Source of the DNA: Novosphingobium guangzhouense
GTDB taxonomy: Bacteria > Pseudomonadota > Alphaproteobacteria > Sphingomonadales > Sphingomonadaceae
Assembly (NCBI RefSeq): GCF_002896965.1
Contig: NZ_LYMM01000095.1
Coordinates: forward strand, 124,001 to 188,000
Length of the DNA stretch: 64,000 nt
Direction of reading: 5' to 3'
Both the position numbers and the translations under genes were made by a program. The notes under the pieces were generated by a model. That model saw only the letters and a list, made by a program, of their open reading frames with translations, ran no database searches and was not told where the DNA came from. Shown here piece by piece: positions 42,153-50,758 of this stretch. Position 1 is the first letter of the stretch. The number at the start of each line of letters is the position of its first letter.

Positions 42153-43288
42153 GTGACGAAACCCCCAACGACGCCGGTTCGGGCACTGTCGTGGACAAGA
42201 GCAAGCGCAAGAACCTCCTGCTCGGCCTCGGCGGCGCAGTGGTGGTGATCGGCGGCCTATGGTTCCTCTACGAAGAATTCATCGCCAGCCGTTCGGTTTC
42301 GACCGACAACGCCTATGTCGCCGGTGAGAACGCGCAGGTCACGCCGCTGACTTCGGGCCGCGTGATCGAAGTGCTCGTCACCGATACGCAGCCTGTTCGC
42401 AAGGGCCAGCTGTTGTTCCGGATCGAGGACAAGGACCAGCAGATCGCGGTCCAGCAGGCCGAAGCCAATCTTGCGATGATGCAGCGCCGTTATGGCCAGT
42501 CGATCGCCAACAATGCGGCGCTGGGTGCAGCTGCCGGAGCAAGCGATGCGCAGATCAACACCGCGCGCGCCGGCCTTGCGTCCGCGCAGGCATCGCTGAC
42601 CAAGGCCGAGGAAGACTACAAGCGTCGTGCCGCCCTTTCGGGCACCGGCGCAGTATCGAACGAGGAACTGACCACCGCGCGTCAGGCGCTGGCCACGGCG
42701 AAGGCGTCGTATCAGGAAGCCGAGGCCGCCGTTGCGCAGGCGCAGGAAAACGCCCGCAGCGCCCGCCGTCAGGAAGAAGCCGCCGTCGCGCTGACCAAGG
42801 GCACCACGGTCCAGACCGCGCCCGAAATCCTTCAGGCTCAGGCCCAGCTGGCGCAGGCGAAGCTGGATCTTGAACGCACCATCGTGCGTGCGCCGATCGA
42901 CGGCGTCGTATCCAAGCGCACGATCCAGGTCGGCCAGCGTATCCAGTCCGGCTCGCCCGCGATGATCGTGGTGCCGGTGGGCGATCTTTACGTCGATGCG
43001 AACTTCAAGGAAGACCAGCTCGGCAAGGTCCGCTCGGGCCAGAAGGCCGTGCTGACGTCTGACTTCTATGGCGGCAAGGTGGAGTACCACGGCAAGGTCG
43101 TGGGCTTCTCGGGCGGCACGGGCGCGGCGTTCTCGCTGATCCCGGCGCAGAACGCGACCGGCAACTGGATCAAGGTGGTGCAGCGCCTGCCGGTGCGCAT
43201 CCAGCTCGACCCCAAGGAGCTGAAGGAGCACCCGCTGCGCATCGGCCTGTCGATGGAAGCCGAGATCGACCTGACGGATAACGACTGA
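42149..43288 (+). CDS. emrA: EmrA/HlyD-family membrane fusion protein
   Basis: The product is 379 aa. One membrane anchor (NLLLGLGGAVVVIGGLWFLY, about 22-41) is followed by the biotinyl/lipoyl hairpin (VTDTQPVRKGQLLFRIEDKD), a long alpha-hairpin of Gln/Ala-rich helices (about 110-230) and a beta-barrel domain (ERTIVRAPIDGVVSKRTI). It links the inner-membrane MFS pump to the NodT channel. Four-nt overlap with the upstream gene; the stop codon overlaps the next ATG by 1 nt. Confidence 0.95.
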   Translation: MSDETPNDAGSGTVVDKSKRKNLLLGLGGAVVVIGGLWFLYEEFIASRSVSTDNAYVAGENAQVTPLTSGRVIEVLVTDTQPVRKGQLLFRIEDKDQQIAVQQAEANLAMMQRRYGQSIANNAALGAAAGASDAQINTARAGLASAQASLTKAEEDYKRRAALSGTGAVSNEELTTARQALATAKASYQEAEAAVAQAQENARSARRQEEAAVALTKGTTVQTAPEILQAQAQLAQAKLDLERTIVRAPIDGVVSKRTIQVGQRIQSGSPAMIVVPVGDLYVDANFKEDQLGKVRSGQKAVLTSDFYGGKVEYHGKVVGFSGGTGAAFSLIPAQNATGNWIKVVQRLPVRIQLDPKELKEHPLRIGLSMEAEIDLTDND

Positions 43289-44838
43289 TGGCCGGGGGCG
43301 CTCCGGCAGCTGCGGCGCAGGAGGGGGGCGGCACCCTTTCCGGCGCAAAGCTGATCCTGGCGGGCTTCGTGCTCGCCATGGCCAACTTCATCGTGGTGCT
43401 CGACACCACCATCGCCAACGTTTCGGTGCCGCATATCGCGGGCGGCCTTGCCGTCTCGGTGTCCAGCGGCACCTGGGTGATCACGTCCTACGCCGTCGCG
43501 GAAGCGATCTGCGTGCCGCTGACGGGCTGGCTCTCCAACCGCTTCGGCACCTTGCGCGTGTTCATGATCTCGCTGATCGGCTTCGGCGTGTTCTCGACCC
43601 TGTGCGGGTTGTCGGGGACGCTTTCGGCGCTGGTGATCTTCCGTCTGGGGCAGGGCTTCTGCGGTGGTCCGCTGATGCCGCTGACGCAGACGCTTCTGCT
43701 CAAGATCTTCCCCAAGGAAATGCAGGCGAAGGCCATGGCGATGTGGGCGATGACGGTCGTCACCGCTCCGATCGCCGGGCCGATCCTGGGCGGCTACATC
43801 TCCGACAACTGGTCGTGGGAATGGATCTTCTTCATCAACGTGCCGATCGTGGCGCTGATCTTCTTCGGCGTGGCGATCCTGCTGCGCGGGCAGGAGACGC
43901 CGACGCAGAAGCTGCCGATCGACAAGATCGGGCTGGCGCTGCTGGTGATCTTCGTCGGTGCGTTCCAGATGATGCTCGACCTTGGCCGGGACGAAGACTG
44001 GTTCTCGTCCACCAAGATCGTCGCGCTGGCCTGCATCGCGGGGGTGTTCTTCATCGCGTTCCTGATCTGGGAACTGACAGAGGAGCACCCGATCGTGAAC
44101 CTCAGCGTGTTCCGATACAGGGGCTTCTCCGCCTCCACGGCCTCGCTGACGATCGCGTTCGGCACCTACTTCGCCTCGATCGTGATCATCCCGCAGTGGT
44201 TGCAGACCTCGATGGGCTATACCGCGACGGAGGCGGGCAGGGCGATGGCGTTCTCCGGCGTTCTGGCGGTGGTCGCCTCGCCGTTCGTGCCGGCGCTGAT
44301 GAAGCGGTTCGATCCGCGCCTGCTGGTCTTCATCGGCGTTGCGTGGATCGGCATCTGCTCGCTGATGCGCATGACCTGGTCGACCGACATCACGTTCTGG
44401 ACGATCGCCATCCCGCAGTTGCTGCAAGGCGTGGGCGTATCGCTGATGATCGTGCCGCTGACGACGATCAGCCTCAGTTCCGTGCAGCCGCATGAAACCG
44501 CATCGGCAGCGGGTATCGCCAACTTCGGGCGCACGCTGGCGGGCGCGGTGGCGACGGCGATCATCACGACCGTGTGGAGCGACATGTCCCGCGCGCGCAG
44601 CGCCGATCTGTCGGGCGTACTCAACGGTGCGGATGCCACTTCGCAGGCGCTCCAGCAGCAGGGCTTCAGCGCCGAGCAGGCGCGCGTGGCGATCGCGCAG
44701 ATGGTCGAGAACCAGGGCACCGCGGTGGCAACGGGCGAACTGTTCGTGATCAGCGCCATCGCCCTGTTCCTTGCCGCGATGACCATCTGGCTGGCGCCGC
44801 GCCCGCCCAAGAACGTCAAGCCGTCCGCCGGGCATTGA
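43288..44838 (+). CDS. emrB: EmrB/QacA-family DHA2 MFS multidrug transporter
   Basis: The product is 516 aa with about 14 membrane segments. Motif C-like and DHA2 family motifs include LDTTIANVSVPHIAGGL, WVITSYAVAEAICVPLTGWL and GPILGGYISDNWSWEWIFFI. It exports drugs or other amphiphiles with proton exchange through the NodT-EmrA-EmrB complex. Substrate range cannot be inferred from sequence. The end carries SAGH. Last gene of the operon. Confidence 0.95.
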   Translation: MAGGAPAAAAQEGGGTLSGAKLILAGFVLAMANFIVVLDTTIANVSVPHIAGGLAVSVSSGTWVITSYAVAEAICVPLTGWLSNRFGTLRVFMISLIGFGVFSTLCGLSGTLSALVIFRLGQGFCGGPLMPLTQTLLLKIFPKEMQAKAMAMWAMTVVTAPIAGPILGGYISDNWSWEWIFFINVPIVALIFFGVAILLRGQETPTQKLPIDKIGLALLVIFVGAFQMMLDLGRDEDWFSSTKIVALACIAGVFFIAFLIWELTEEHPIVNLSVFRYRGFSASTASLTIAFGTYFASIVIIPQWLQTSMGYTATEAGRAMAFSGVLAVVASPFVPALMKRFDPRLLVFIGVAWIGICSLMRMTWSTDITFWTIAIPQLLQGVGVSLMIVPLTTISLSSVQPHETASAAGIANFGRTLAGAVATAIITTVWSDMSRARSADLSGVLNGADATSQALQQQGFSAEQARVAIAQMVENQGTAVATGELFVISAIALFLAAMTIWLAPRPPKNVKPSAGH

Positions 44839-44856
44839 CGCTCTGACACCAGACAG

Positions 44857-44890
44857 CCGGTGCCTCCGCCCCCGTAACAGGAGACACCGG
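44857..44890 (+). terminator. Hairpin after emrB (possible terminator)
   Basis: CCGGTGCCTCC (44857-44867) and GGAGACACCGG (44880-44890) pair with one mismatch, 18 nt after the emrB stop. It lacks a T-run, so intrinsic termination is uncertain. Confidence 0.5.
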
Positions 44891-45035
44891 CGCGTCGGCC
44901 GGACCGAAAGCAAAGGCAGCTCCCCCCCATCGCTGCCTGGCCCCCCCAGCTTTCCGTCCGGCCGTCGCATCTTCTCGCCCCATAATGACCCTGATCGATC
45001 TTGCCGAACCGGGCAGGCGGCCCCATTGCAGGGCG

Positions 45036-45641
45036 ATGGAAACCGACCCTCGCCGAGAGGCTCCCGCCACTGCCCGCAACCGCGATCCGATCCTTGCGGT
45101 CCTGCGCGATGTGCTGCCGGTGTCCGGCCACGTGCTGGAGATCGCCAGCGGCACCGGCGAACATGCCGTCCACTTCGCCGCCGCCTTGCCCGATCTGGTC
45201 TGGCAACCCACCGACCCCGATGCACGGGCGCGCGCCTCGATCGCGGCCTGGGTACAGCAGGCGGGCCTTGCGAACATCGAACCGCCGCTGGAACTCGATG
45301 CGGCTTCGGGTGCATGGCCGGTGGATGCGGCGCAGGCGGTGGTCTGCATCAACATGGTCCACATCAGCCCCTGGGCTGCGACCGAGGGCCTGATGGCAGG
45401 CGCGGCGCGGGTGCTGGAATCGGGCTATCCGCTGGTGCTCTACGGCCCGTACCGACGCGACGGGATCACCCTTGAACCCAGCAATGCCGCGTTCGACGAG
45501 GATTTGAAGCGGCGCAATTCCGAATGGGGCCTGCGCAGCGTGGAGACGGTGCGCGCCTGCGCGCTCGATAACGGCCTTGCCTTCGATCGCCTCGTCGAGA
45601 TGCCTGCCAACAACCTGATGCTGGTGTTCAGGAAGCGCTGA
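45036..45641 (+). CDS. DUF938-family SAM-dependent methyltransferase-like protein
   Basis: About 201 aa. The DUF938 family pattern is present: ARNRDPILAVLRDVLP, HVLEIASGTGEHAVHFAA (SAM-binding glycine loop), VCINMVHISPW, LYGPYRRDG and the conserved C-terminal LEPSNAAFDEDLKRRN. An in-frame ATG at 44985 would add 17 residues not typical of the family; 45036 is preferred. Function unknown. Convergent with the MATE gene, overlapping it by 14 nt. Confidence 0.85.
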   Translation: METDPRREAPATARNRDPILAVLRDVLPVSGHVLEIASGTGEHAVHFAAALPDLVWQPTDPDARARASIAAWVQQAGLANIEPPLELDAASGAWPVDAAQAVVCINMVHISPWAATEGLMAGAARVLESGYPLVLYGPYRRDGITLEPSNAAFDEDLKRRNSEWGLRSVETVRACALDNGLAFDRLVEMPANNLMLVFRKR

Positions 45642-46953
45642 AACCGCGCCGGATCAGGCGCGGCAGGACCAGCGCCTGGCCGACCGCGCGGCCGCCGAAC
45701 AGCACGGCGAAGGCCGCCCACAAACCATGGTTTCCCAGCGGCTGGAGCGCCCATAGCAGAGCGAGATAGGCCGCCCTCGCGGCCGCCATCGTCCCCAGCA
45801 TGGCGCGGGTCCACCCGGCACCTACGAACACTCCGTCGAACACGAAGGACGATACGCCCAGCACCGGCAGCACGGCCAGCCAGGGCGCATATTGCGCGGT
45901 CGCGGCGATCACGGCGGGGTCGGTACTGAAGGCCGCCGCGATCCGTGCGCCCGCCAGCGCGTAGATCGCCGAAACCGCAAGCCCTGTCACGCCGCCCCAG
46001 ACCAGCGCGGCGCGCACAGCTGCGGTAAAGCGTGCGCGCGACTTTGCGCCCAGCGCCTCGCCGCAGAGCACTTGCGCGCCGCTTTCGAACCCGTCGAGCA
46101 GCAGCGTGGCCAGCATGAATATCTGGAACAGCACACCGTTGGCGGCCAGCGTCACCGGCCCCGCGCGGGCACCCACGCGGGCGAACAGCAGGATCGAGCC
46201 GGTCAGCAGCAGCGTGCGGATGAACAGGTCACGGTTGAGCGCAAAAAGACGCGCCAGTTCGCTCCGCGCCCATGTGCCCTTGCGGCCCAGCGCGGCCAGC
46301 GCCTCGGCCGCCGCACCTTCGCGCACGACGATGGCGGCAAGCAGCAGGAACTTCAGCGCTTCGGAACTGACCGTCGCACCGGCCACGCCCGCGACACCCC
46401 AGCCCACGACGAGCACCAGCAGCAGGTCCAGCGCGATGTGCACGATGTTGGCGACGATCTCCACCACCAGCACATGACGCACCTTGCGCCGCCCGATCAG
46501 CCAGCCCACCAGCACGCAGTTGGCCAGCCATACGGGGCCGGCCCAATAGCGCACCGCGACATAGCTGTACGCCGCGTCCCGCACTGTCCCTTGTGCGCCC
46601 AGCATGTCGAGGCCGAAAGGTATCGCCAGCGGCATCGCCATGAGCAGCAGCGCCCCGATGCCGATGGCGACGGTCATCGCGCGCGCCAGCGTTTCGCCCT
46701 GGTTGCCTTCCCCGCTGCCGCTGCTCTGGGCGGTCAGCGCGACGGTGCTGGTTCGCAGGAAATTGAAGACGTTGAGCAGGCCCAGCATGAACTTCGCGCC
46801 CAGTTCGACCGCGCCTTGCGCGGACGCGTCACCCAGGCGGCCGATCGCCCACATGTCGGCAAGCCCGAACAGCGCGGTCGCCACGTTGGTCAGCATGGCA
46901 GGCAGGGCGATGGCCCAAAGCTGGCGGGCGGTCGAGGAAGGGGAGGGTTTCAC
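45628..46953 (-). CDS. MATE-family multidrug/metabolite exporter (DinF/NorM type)
   Basis: About 441 aa with around 12 membrane segments and the two-lobe MATE layout. Features include LWAIALPAMLTNVATALFGL, ADMWAIGRLG and AQVLCGEALGAKSRARF. It is a cation-coupled exporter. The start is taken at GTG 46953 (VKPSPSS); an open frame extends upstream without a clear ribosome-binding site, so the N-terminus is uncertain. Convergent with the DUF938 gene. Confidence 0.88.
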   Translation of the reverse strand: MKPSPSSTARQLWAIALPAMLTNVATALFGLADMWAIGRLGDASAQGAVELGAKFMLGLLNVFNFLRTSTVALTAQSSGSGEGNQGETLARAMTVAIGIGALLLMAMPLAIPFGLDMLGAQGTVRDAAYSYVAVRYWAGPVWLANCVLVGWLIGRRKVRHVLVVEIVANIVHIALDLLLVLVVGWGVAGVAGATVSSEALKFLLLAAIVVREGAAAEALAALGRKGTWARSELARLFALNRDLFIRTLLLTGSILLFARVGARAGPVTLAANGVLFQIFMLATLLLDGFESGAQVLCGEALGAKSRARFTAAVRAALVWGGVTGLAVSAIYALAGARIAAAFSTDPAVIAATAQYAPWLAVLPVLGVSSFVFDGVFVGAGWTRAMLGTMAAARAAYLALLWALQPLGNHGLWAAFAVLFGGRAVGQALVLPRLIRRGFSAS

Positions 46954-47173
46954 GGTGCCCGGCTGTAGGCGGGAGCCCGCCCCGGAGCAATCCACGCGCC
47001 CGAAGCGCTCAAAATCCCGGACAAATTGTCTCACCTGCGCGAATCACCGTAGGGGCGATATGCGCGGATTTCCGGGAAACAGGCCATGTTGCACTGCGAA
47101 ATCTGACCTAAAGTACAGGCCGGACCAGCATACTGGGGGCTTGCCAAGCGCCCACAAATCGGTGAGATTATCG

Positions 47174-47233
47174 ATGTTTGGTAGATCAGGCAGCTTATGC
47201 TGCAACTGCGAGGAAATCGGCGCGCCGGAGTGA
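47174..47233 (+). CDS. Possible 19-aa Cys-rich peptide
   Basis: ATG 47174 follows GGTGAG by 7 nt and ends at TGA inside the stem at 47221-47252. Three cysteines occur as CCNC. Too short to judge by sequence alone; included as a candidate only. Confidence 0.25.
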   Translation: MFGRSGSLCCNCEEIGAPE

Positions 47234-47252
47234 TTAAATCATCCCCGGCGCG
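47221..47252. terminator. Nested hairpin in the 47-kb spacer
   Basis: Outer arms CGCGCCGG/CCGGCGCG and an inner TGAT/ATCA pair around a short loop. No T-run on the plus strand. It could end the tiny open frame or act as a transcript stabiliser. Confidence 0.5.
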
Positions 47253-47488
47253 CTCTCTCCCAACACCGGTAAGGTTACATGAACCTTTCACCGACCACAT
47301 TGCACAAGAATTCGGCTTTGGCAAAGCCCCAAATGCATTCCATGCTGCGCAGCATGCGGATTTTTCGCCCGCAGATTTCCCGCGCGTTTCTGCGGGGTTG
47401 CATGTCCTGCGCTGTCATTCGGCCAGGGGCGGCGGGTGGCTGTCGGACTGCAGTTGAATGACACGTTGGAATGTCTCGGGAGATGACG

Positions 47489-48373
47489 ATGGAGCAGGCA
47501 GGGAGCGCCGGAGCCGCGATCAATATGGACCCGCAAGCCTTCCTTGACGCTCTCGATTCGCAGGCCCGGCGGGCGCAGACGCCTTGCGGCGATGGCACCA
47601 TGGTCTGGCGGATATGGGGTGAGGGCAGGGGCCAGCCGCTGGTGCTCGCCCACGGCGCGCAAGGTTCGTGGACGCACTGGGTCCGCAATATCGAACGGCT
47701 ATCGCGTCACCGCACGTTGATCGTGCCGGACCTGCCGGGGCACGGAGACTCCGCCATGCCCTCCAGCGAGGATCATGCCGGTATTTCGGCCGCACTGGCG
47801 CAGGGACTGCACATCGTTGCAGGGAGCCAAGGCCTGCCCATCGATTTGTGCGGTTTCTCGTTCGGCGGCGTAGCGCTCGCCCATCTGGCCGCGCTGCATC
47901 CGGACGTGGCGCGAAGGCTGGTGATCGTCGGGTGTGGCGGGCTTGGCACGCCGATGGGGAATCCGCGTCTCGGGCGGATCAGCGGGCTTGCGGGAGAAGC
48001 GCGGCGTGCGGCGCTGAAGGCGAACCTTCTGGGTCTGATGCTTCATCATCCTGAAAGTGCGGACGAGCTTGCCATCCACATGCTGTTGCCAACGGCCAAG
48101 GCGGCACGGCTGCACGCCTCGCCACTGGTTGTGCCGGATCGGCTGGTGCGCATCCTGCCGGATATCCGGGTGGCAGTGGATGCGATCTGGGGCGCGCTTG
48201 ACCTGCCGCATCCCGATCCGGCCGCGCAAAAGGCGGTACTGCGCGCGGTTCAGCCCGACGCAGAGTTTCGCATCATCGACGACGCCGGCCACTGGGCAAT
48301 GTACGAGCGCCCCCAAGCGTTCGAGGCGGCCTTGCTGGACATTCTGGCAAGGCCGCCGCGCACGCCGGGTTGA
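47489..48373 (+). CDS. Alpha/beta-fold hydrolase
   Basis: About 294 aa. Family features are LVLAHGAQGSWTHW (oxyanion-hole HG), VPDLPGHGDSAMP, the nucleophile elbow CGFSFGGVALAHL (Ser), and a likely catalytic His near the C-terminus in DDAGHWAMYE. The ATG at 47489 has GGGAG about 6 nt upstream; in-frame ATGs at 47471 and 47483 are alternatives. The fold resembles small-molecule esterases and C-C hydrolases; the substrate is unknown. Convergent with the P450 gene 3 nt away. Confidence 0.85.
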   Translation: MEQAGSAGAAINMDPQAFLDALDSQARRAQTPCGDGTMVWRIWGEGRGQPLVLAHGAQGSWTHWVRNIERLSRHRTLIVPDLPGHGDSAMPSSEDHAGISAALAQGLHIVAGSQGLPIDLCGFSFGGVALAHLAALHPDVARRLVIVGCGGLGTPMGNPRLGRISGLAGEARRAALKANLLGLMLHHPESADELAIHMLLPTAKAARLHASPLVVPDRLVRILPDIRVAVDAIWGALDLPHPDPAAQKAVLRAVQPDAEFRIIDDAGHWAMYERPQAFEAALLDILARPPRTPG

Positions 48374-48376
48374 GGG

Positions 48377-49636
48377 TTACCAGACCAGCGGCAGATGCTC
48401 CGGCCCGATGACGCCGCCGGGTCGATATTCGATCTGCGTGCCGGGCTTCACTGAAAACGCCGGGATGCGCTTCAGCCATTCCTGCAGCGCGATCTTCACC
48501 TCAAGCCGGGCAAGGTGCGCGCCCATGCAGCTGTGGACCCCCACGGTAAAGGCCAGGATCGTCTTGCGCGGGCGGTCGAAGTCGACCTCCCTGGGATTGG
48601 GGAAGACTTCGGGATCGAAATTGCAGGCGGGCAGGATGAAAGTCACCCGGTCCCCCTTCTTCATCTGAACGCCGCGCATCTCGTAGTCCTTGTCGAGCAC
48701 GCGCCCCGAGAAGGTGACTGACCAGCGGCGCAGCAGTTCCTCGACGATCTTGTCGATGTCCTGAGGGCGGGCATGGATTTCGGCCAGCTTGTCGGGGTGC
48801 TGGGCCAGATAGAGCCAGATGTTGTTGAGCGTCGCGAAGACCGTGTCGAGCCCGCCGATGAACAGGAAGCAGACGAACCCGAAGATCTCCTTGTCCGAAA
48901 GCGGCACGCCGTCGGGCGCGGAATGGGCGATGCGGCTCACCACGCCGTCGTCCGGGTTGGCCTTCTTCTCTTCGATTGCCTGCTTGAGATAGGCGGTGAT
49001 CTTGCGCATCGAATCGGCCATGATCGCGCGGTCGTTCGAGTGGAGCAACTGCACCGCCCAGTCGACGAACTCGTCGCGCATGTCCTGCGGCAGCCCCATG
49101 ATATCCAGGAAGACCGAAACCGGCAGGGGGCGGCCGTAATCCTCGGTGAATTCGCACGTCTCACCGGCCGCGACTTTCGCTTCGATCGCGTCGATCAGGT
49201 CGTTGGCGCGCTGGCGGATCTGCTCTTCCAGTTTCAGCACCCCCTGCGGGCTGAACACCGGGTCCACGATGTTGCGGTACTTGCGGTGGTGAGGAGGGTC
49301 GATCTCGATCGGGATGAAATAGAAATAGTCGTCCGGATCGCGCGGGAAGGGGGTGGCGCCTTCGTTCGAGAAGATGTCCGGGTGGCGCAGGCCGAACAGC
49401 GCGTCCTCATGCTTGATGAGGTGCCACATGTTGCCCATCGGGCTGACGTCATAATAGATCGGCGGCTGTTTTTCATGCAGCGCGGCCATGAAGTCATGCG
49501 GGTTGGCAAGGAAGTCCGGCCCGATGGTGAGCCCCGACTGGCGGATCAGTTCGGGCGGTACGTGAGCGGGCACCTGGTCCATCCCGACATGGCGGGGAAA
49601 GCTGGGCGGTACGGGGTTGGCTGCGTCGATCGGCAT
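48377..49636 (-). CDS. Cytochrome P450 (with dedicated ferredoxin)
   Basis: The product is 419 aa. The I-helix is FIGGLDTVF, the K-helix is EELLRRW, and the heme loop FTVGVHSCMG gives Cys at about 370. GGGAG lies before ATG 49636, which is 13 nt after the ferredoxin stop, so the two are co-transcribed and co-translated. The ferredoxin is the natural electron donor, though the ferredoxin reductase is not encoded here. A divergent TetR with a perfect palindrome probably controls them. The N-terminal region (PPHHRKYRNIVDPVFSP) matches hydrophobic-substrate P450s, but the substrate is not known. Confidence 0.95.
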   Translation of the reverse strand: MPIDAANPVPPSFPRHVGMDQVPAHVPPELIRQSGLTIGPDFLANPHDFMAALHEKQPPIYYDVSPMGNMWHLIKHEDALFGLRHPDIFSNEGATPFPRDPDDYFYFIPIEIDPPHHRKYRNIVDPVFSPQGVLKLEEQIRQRANDLIDAIEAKVAAGETCEFTEDYGRPLPVSVFLDIMGLPQDMRDEFVDWAVQLLHSNDRAIMADSMRKITAYLKQAIEEKKANPDDGVVSRIAHSAPDGVPLSDKEIFGFVCFLFIGGLDTVFATLNNIWLYLAQHPDKLAEIHARPQDIDKIVEELLRRWSVTFSGRVLDKDYEMRGVQMKKGDRVTFILPACNFDPEVFPNPREVDFDRPRKTILAFTVGVHSCMGAHLARLEVKIALQEWLKRIPAFSVKPGTQIEYRPGGVIGPEHLPLVW

Positions 49637-49649
49637 CGGTCCGCTCCCT

Positions 49650-49976
49650 TCAGAACTGCGTTTCGGGCAGGTGGACGACAAGCCCGTCAAGCGCGGGCGT
49701 GATTTCGATCTGGCACGAAAGGCGGCTGGTGGGGCGCAGTTTGGTAGCGACCTGTTCCAGCAGTTCCGCCTCTGCATCGGAGGACGGACCGCCGGTAGTG
49801 TCGATCCAGTCCTCGTCGATGTAGCAGTGGCACGTCGCGCACGAGAGGCCGCCGCCGCATTCGCCGACGATGCCTTCGATCCCGCTGTAAAGCGCCCCGC
49901 GCATGACGTTTTCGCCCAGCGGCACGTCTACGCGCGTTTCGTGCCCGTCATGATCGACGTAAGTGACCTGCGGCAT
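49650..49976 (-). CDS. 2Fe-2S ferredoxin (P450 redox partner, adrenodoxin/Fdx type)
   Basis: The product is 108 aa. Cluster ligands are C40, C46, C49 and C88 (CGGGLSCATC...SRLSC), in the C-x5-C-x2-C...C pattern. An extra Cys51 is near the cluster. The start at 49976 (MPQVTYVDHDG) has GAGGAAACC upstream; a longer start would overlap the promoter. It feeds electrons to the P450 encoded downstream. Confidence 0.95.
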   Translation of the reverse strand: MPQVTYVDHDGHETRVDVPLGENVMRGALYSGIEGIVGECGGGLSCATCHCYIDEDWIDTTGGPSSDAEAELLEQVATKLRPTSRLSCQIEITPALDGLVVHLPETQF

Positions 49977-49999
49977 GGTTTCCTCTCTCATTATCCTGC

Positions 50000-50014
50000 G
50001 AGAACATTGTTCTC
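50000..50014. promoter_or_regulatory. Palindromic operator in the ferredoxin-P450/TetR spacer
   Basis: GAGAACA-T-TGTTCTC is a perfect 15-bp palindrome between the divergent genes, the likely TetR binding site. A minus-strand TTGAGA at 50011-50016 with TAATGA 17 nt away (49988-49993) could be the operon promoter, though the resulting leader would be very short. Confidence 0.75.
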
Positions 50015-50089
50015 AATCTTGTACGACGGTGACCGCCGGCAAGTCAATCGGGCTGGACCATGGCTGCGCGCGGGCGTAGCGCAGGCAGG

Positions 50090-50734
50090 ATGACCACTGC
50101 CTATCCTTCGCTGTTCACTGCCCCCGAGACGTCCGAGGGCGATCGCACCATGCTGCTGATCCGCACCGCTTACGATCTGCTTGACGAGGCCGGGCTTGAA
50201 GGGCTGACCATTCGCGCAGTGCTGGCACGGGCCGGGCTGGCGCGGCGGGCGTTCTATGAACGGTTCCAGGGCAAGGACGATCTTGTGCTGGCCGTATTCG
50301 ACAGTTCGCTGCGCGCGGCCGCGCTGCAGTTTCACGAGATCACCGCAAGGTGCCAGGGGCCGGTGGAGGCGCTGCGCACAATCGTTACCGGGATCGTCGT
50401 CGGGCAGCTTGGACAGGATCGAATGGGCGCAAACCGGCGCGGCGCGGCGCTCAGCCGGGAGCATCTGCGGCTGGCGCAGACGCGGCCTTCGGAACTGAAT
50501 TCGGCGCTGGAGCCGCTGCTGGACCTGATCGCGGGGCACGTGGCGCAGGGGATCGCGGGCGGCACCTTCCGCCACGCCGACCCGCAGTTGCAGGCGCGAC
50601 TGGTCTACAACCTTGTCTCGACGACCGTACACACGGTTCTGCTGGCCGAAGAGGAAGCCGTCCCCGACCGCACCGGGCGCGAGGAACTGGCTGGCGAACT
50701 GTGGGAATTCTGCCGCCGCGCGCTGGTGGCGTAA
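50090..50734 (+). CDS. TetR-family regulator divergent to ferredoxin-P450
   Basis: The product is about 214 aa. The HTH lies at about residues 25-65 (LIRTAYDLLDEAGLEGLTIR, then AVLARAGLARRAFYERFQGK). The C-terminal ligand-binding domain is variable. The start at ATG 50090 is preceded by AGG (GCAGGCAGG); an upstream ATG in frame at 50060 is possible. The divergent position and palindrome suggest it represses the P450 pair and responds to the substrate. Confidence 0.88.
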   Translation: MTTAYPSLFTAPETSEGDRTMLLIRTAYDLLDEAGLEGLTIRAVLARAGLARRAFYERFQGKDDLVLAVFDSSLRAAALQFHEITARCQGPVEALRTIVTGIVVGQLGQDRMGANRRGAALSREHLRLAQTRPSELNSALEPLLDLIAGHVAQGIAGGTFRHADPQLQARLVYNLVSTTVHTVLLAEEEAVPDRTGREELAGELWEFCRRALVA

Positions 50735-50758
50735 GAGCGTCGGCGCGCGCCTTGCACG

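Larger units (their letters stand above)
47035..47488. other. Intergenic region with several palindromes and a possible tiny Cys-rich gene
   Basis: No long gene is supported. It contains: a 19-codon open frame at 47174-47233 (MFGRSGSLCCNCEEIGAPE) preceded by GGTGAG; a stem with arms CGCGCCGG (47221-47228) and CCGGCGCG (47245-47252) enclosing an inner TGAT-TAA-ATCA; AAGGTT-ACATG-AACCTT (47271-47287); GGCTTTG-G-CAAAGCC (47314-47328); and the perfect CATGCTGCGCAGCATG (47341-47356). Together these suggest regulatory RNA structure or a small gene with a terminator. Confidence 0.5.

Noticed and set aside
43066..45315. 749-codon frame antisense to emrA-emrB
   Set aside because: Highly basic, low-complexity translation; the plus strand has a fully coupled efflux operon.
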